Assembly (NCBI GenBank): GCA_021811525.1
Contig: JAJZOK010000086.1
Span: 1-13,445 of the forward strand
DNA from: Thermoplasmata archaeon
GTDB taxonomy: Archaea > Thermoplasmatota > Thermoplasmata > Thermoplasmatales > Thermoplasmataceae
Reading direction: 5' to 3'
DNA length: 13,445 bases
The notes beneath the pieces are model-generated. The model was not told the origin of the DNA. It saw only the letters and a list, made by a program, of their open reading frames with translations, and did not search any database. The position numbers and the translations under genes are program-made. Numbering within the stretch: the stretch's first letter is position 1; each line of letters starts with the position of its first letter. Of the stretch, positions 13,183 through 13,445 are shown one piece after another.

Positions 13183-13445
13183 ACCAGGAAGAACCTTGCT
13201 GTAGAACTTACCAAGCACCAGGAATTTCCGGGTGCTCTTTGATGGATCTATTATCTTCATTTTTGCCTTGAACTGGTCAATGTTCTTCCCTATGACAAAG
13301 CCATTGAGGCGTTCCCTGACCACTTCCTCAAGCTCTCGCTTCTCAACAGGTATGTCGGCGCACAACCGATCGCCGCAGACATACGGACCCAGGGTGGCTT
13401 TTCCACCAGACCATTTCCTGATGAAATCTATTGCATTCTGTGCAT
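13171..13445 (-). CDS. Unidentified conserved-looking protein (C-terminal part)
   Basis: The open frame enters from the right edge and ends at TGA 13171-13173, giving the last 90 residues; the start is outside the window. The visible part begins AQNAIDFIRKWSGGKATLG and has two nearby cysteines (CGDRLC). A charged helix follows (VEKRELEEVVRERLNGF), then a strand-rich basic tail with KFLVLGKFYSKVLPG. I do not recognise the family and see no catalytic motif. Codon use (AGG/AGA Arg, mixed third positions) resembles the other housekeeping-like genes. It is convergent with the sulfur carrier gene, with a 12-base overlap of the ends. Confidence 0.65.
   Translation of the reverse strand, partial: AQNAIDFIRKWSGGKATLGPYVCGDRLCADIPVEKRELEEVVRERLNGFVIGKNIDQFKAKMKIIDPSKSTRKFLVLGKFYSKVLPGLSP

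Noticed and set aside
13017..13214. 65-codon minus-strand frame opposite the sulfur carrier gene
   Set aside because: Antisense shadow of a clearly supported ThiS/MoaD-like gene with its own ribosome-binding site.

Overview
The window looks like a chromosomal segment of an archaeon, most likely of the Thermoplasmatales type. It carries a tRNA-Gln gene without an encoded CCA end. AT-rich TATA-like boxes sit about 22-30 bases ahead of several starts, and GGTG-type ribosome-binding sites precede others. There is a small ubiquitin-like protein ending in Gly-Gly, an archaeal-style Fic protein and a HerA/VirD4-type ATPase. The lineage is an inference from protein style and signals; no database search was run.

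Layout. (1) Bases 1-617: the 3' part of a sulfite-oxidase-type molybdopterin enzyme, then a gene-free stretch and tRNA-Gln(TTG) at 958-1030. (2) Bases 1031-1354: gene-free, with two diverged copies of a short coding-like repeat. (3) Bases 8054 down to 1355, minus strand: a tightly coupled three-gene operon. It encodes a short UDP-sugar dehydrogenase, a 1743-residue protein with four glycosyltransferase-like domains around a kinase-like and a methyltransferase domain, and a SLOG/LOG-family protein. Junctions are TAATG and ATGA. (4) Bases 8144-9331, minus: an AT-rich orphan protein with a PD-(D/E)XK nuclease signature. (5) Bases 9512-12365, plus, divergent from (4): a HerA/VirD4-like ATPase with a PD-(D/E)XK-like C-terminal domain, overlapping a Fic protein that has lost its catalytic motif. 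(6) Bases 12366-12987: gene-free. (7) Bases 12988-13182: a ThiS/MoaD/SAMP-type sulfur carrier, tail-to-tail with an unidentified partial gene reaching the window end.

Interpretation. The segment from the tRNA to about 12.9 kb has the look of an accessory island between housekeeping genes. The glycan operon is the most unusual part. Its central protein puts several sugar-transfer domains and a kinase/methyltransferase pair on one chain. In bacterial O-antigen systems such as WbdD, a kinase/methyltransferase pair caps the finished polymer, so this could be a polymerase-plus-terminator in one polypeptide, with the dehydrogenase supplying a nucleotide-uronic acid. The kinase-like domain has Asn where the catalytic Asp is expected, so its activity is uncertain. 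The ATPase, nuclease and Fic genes resemble pieces of a mobile or defence module; which one cannot be decided from the sequence alone.
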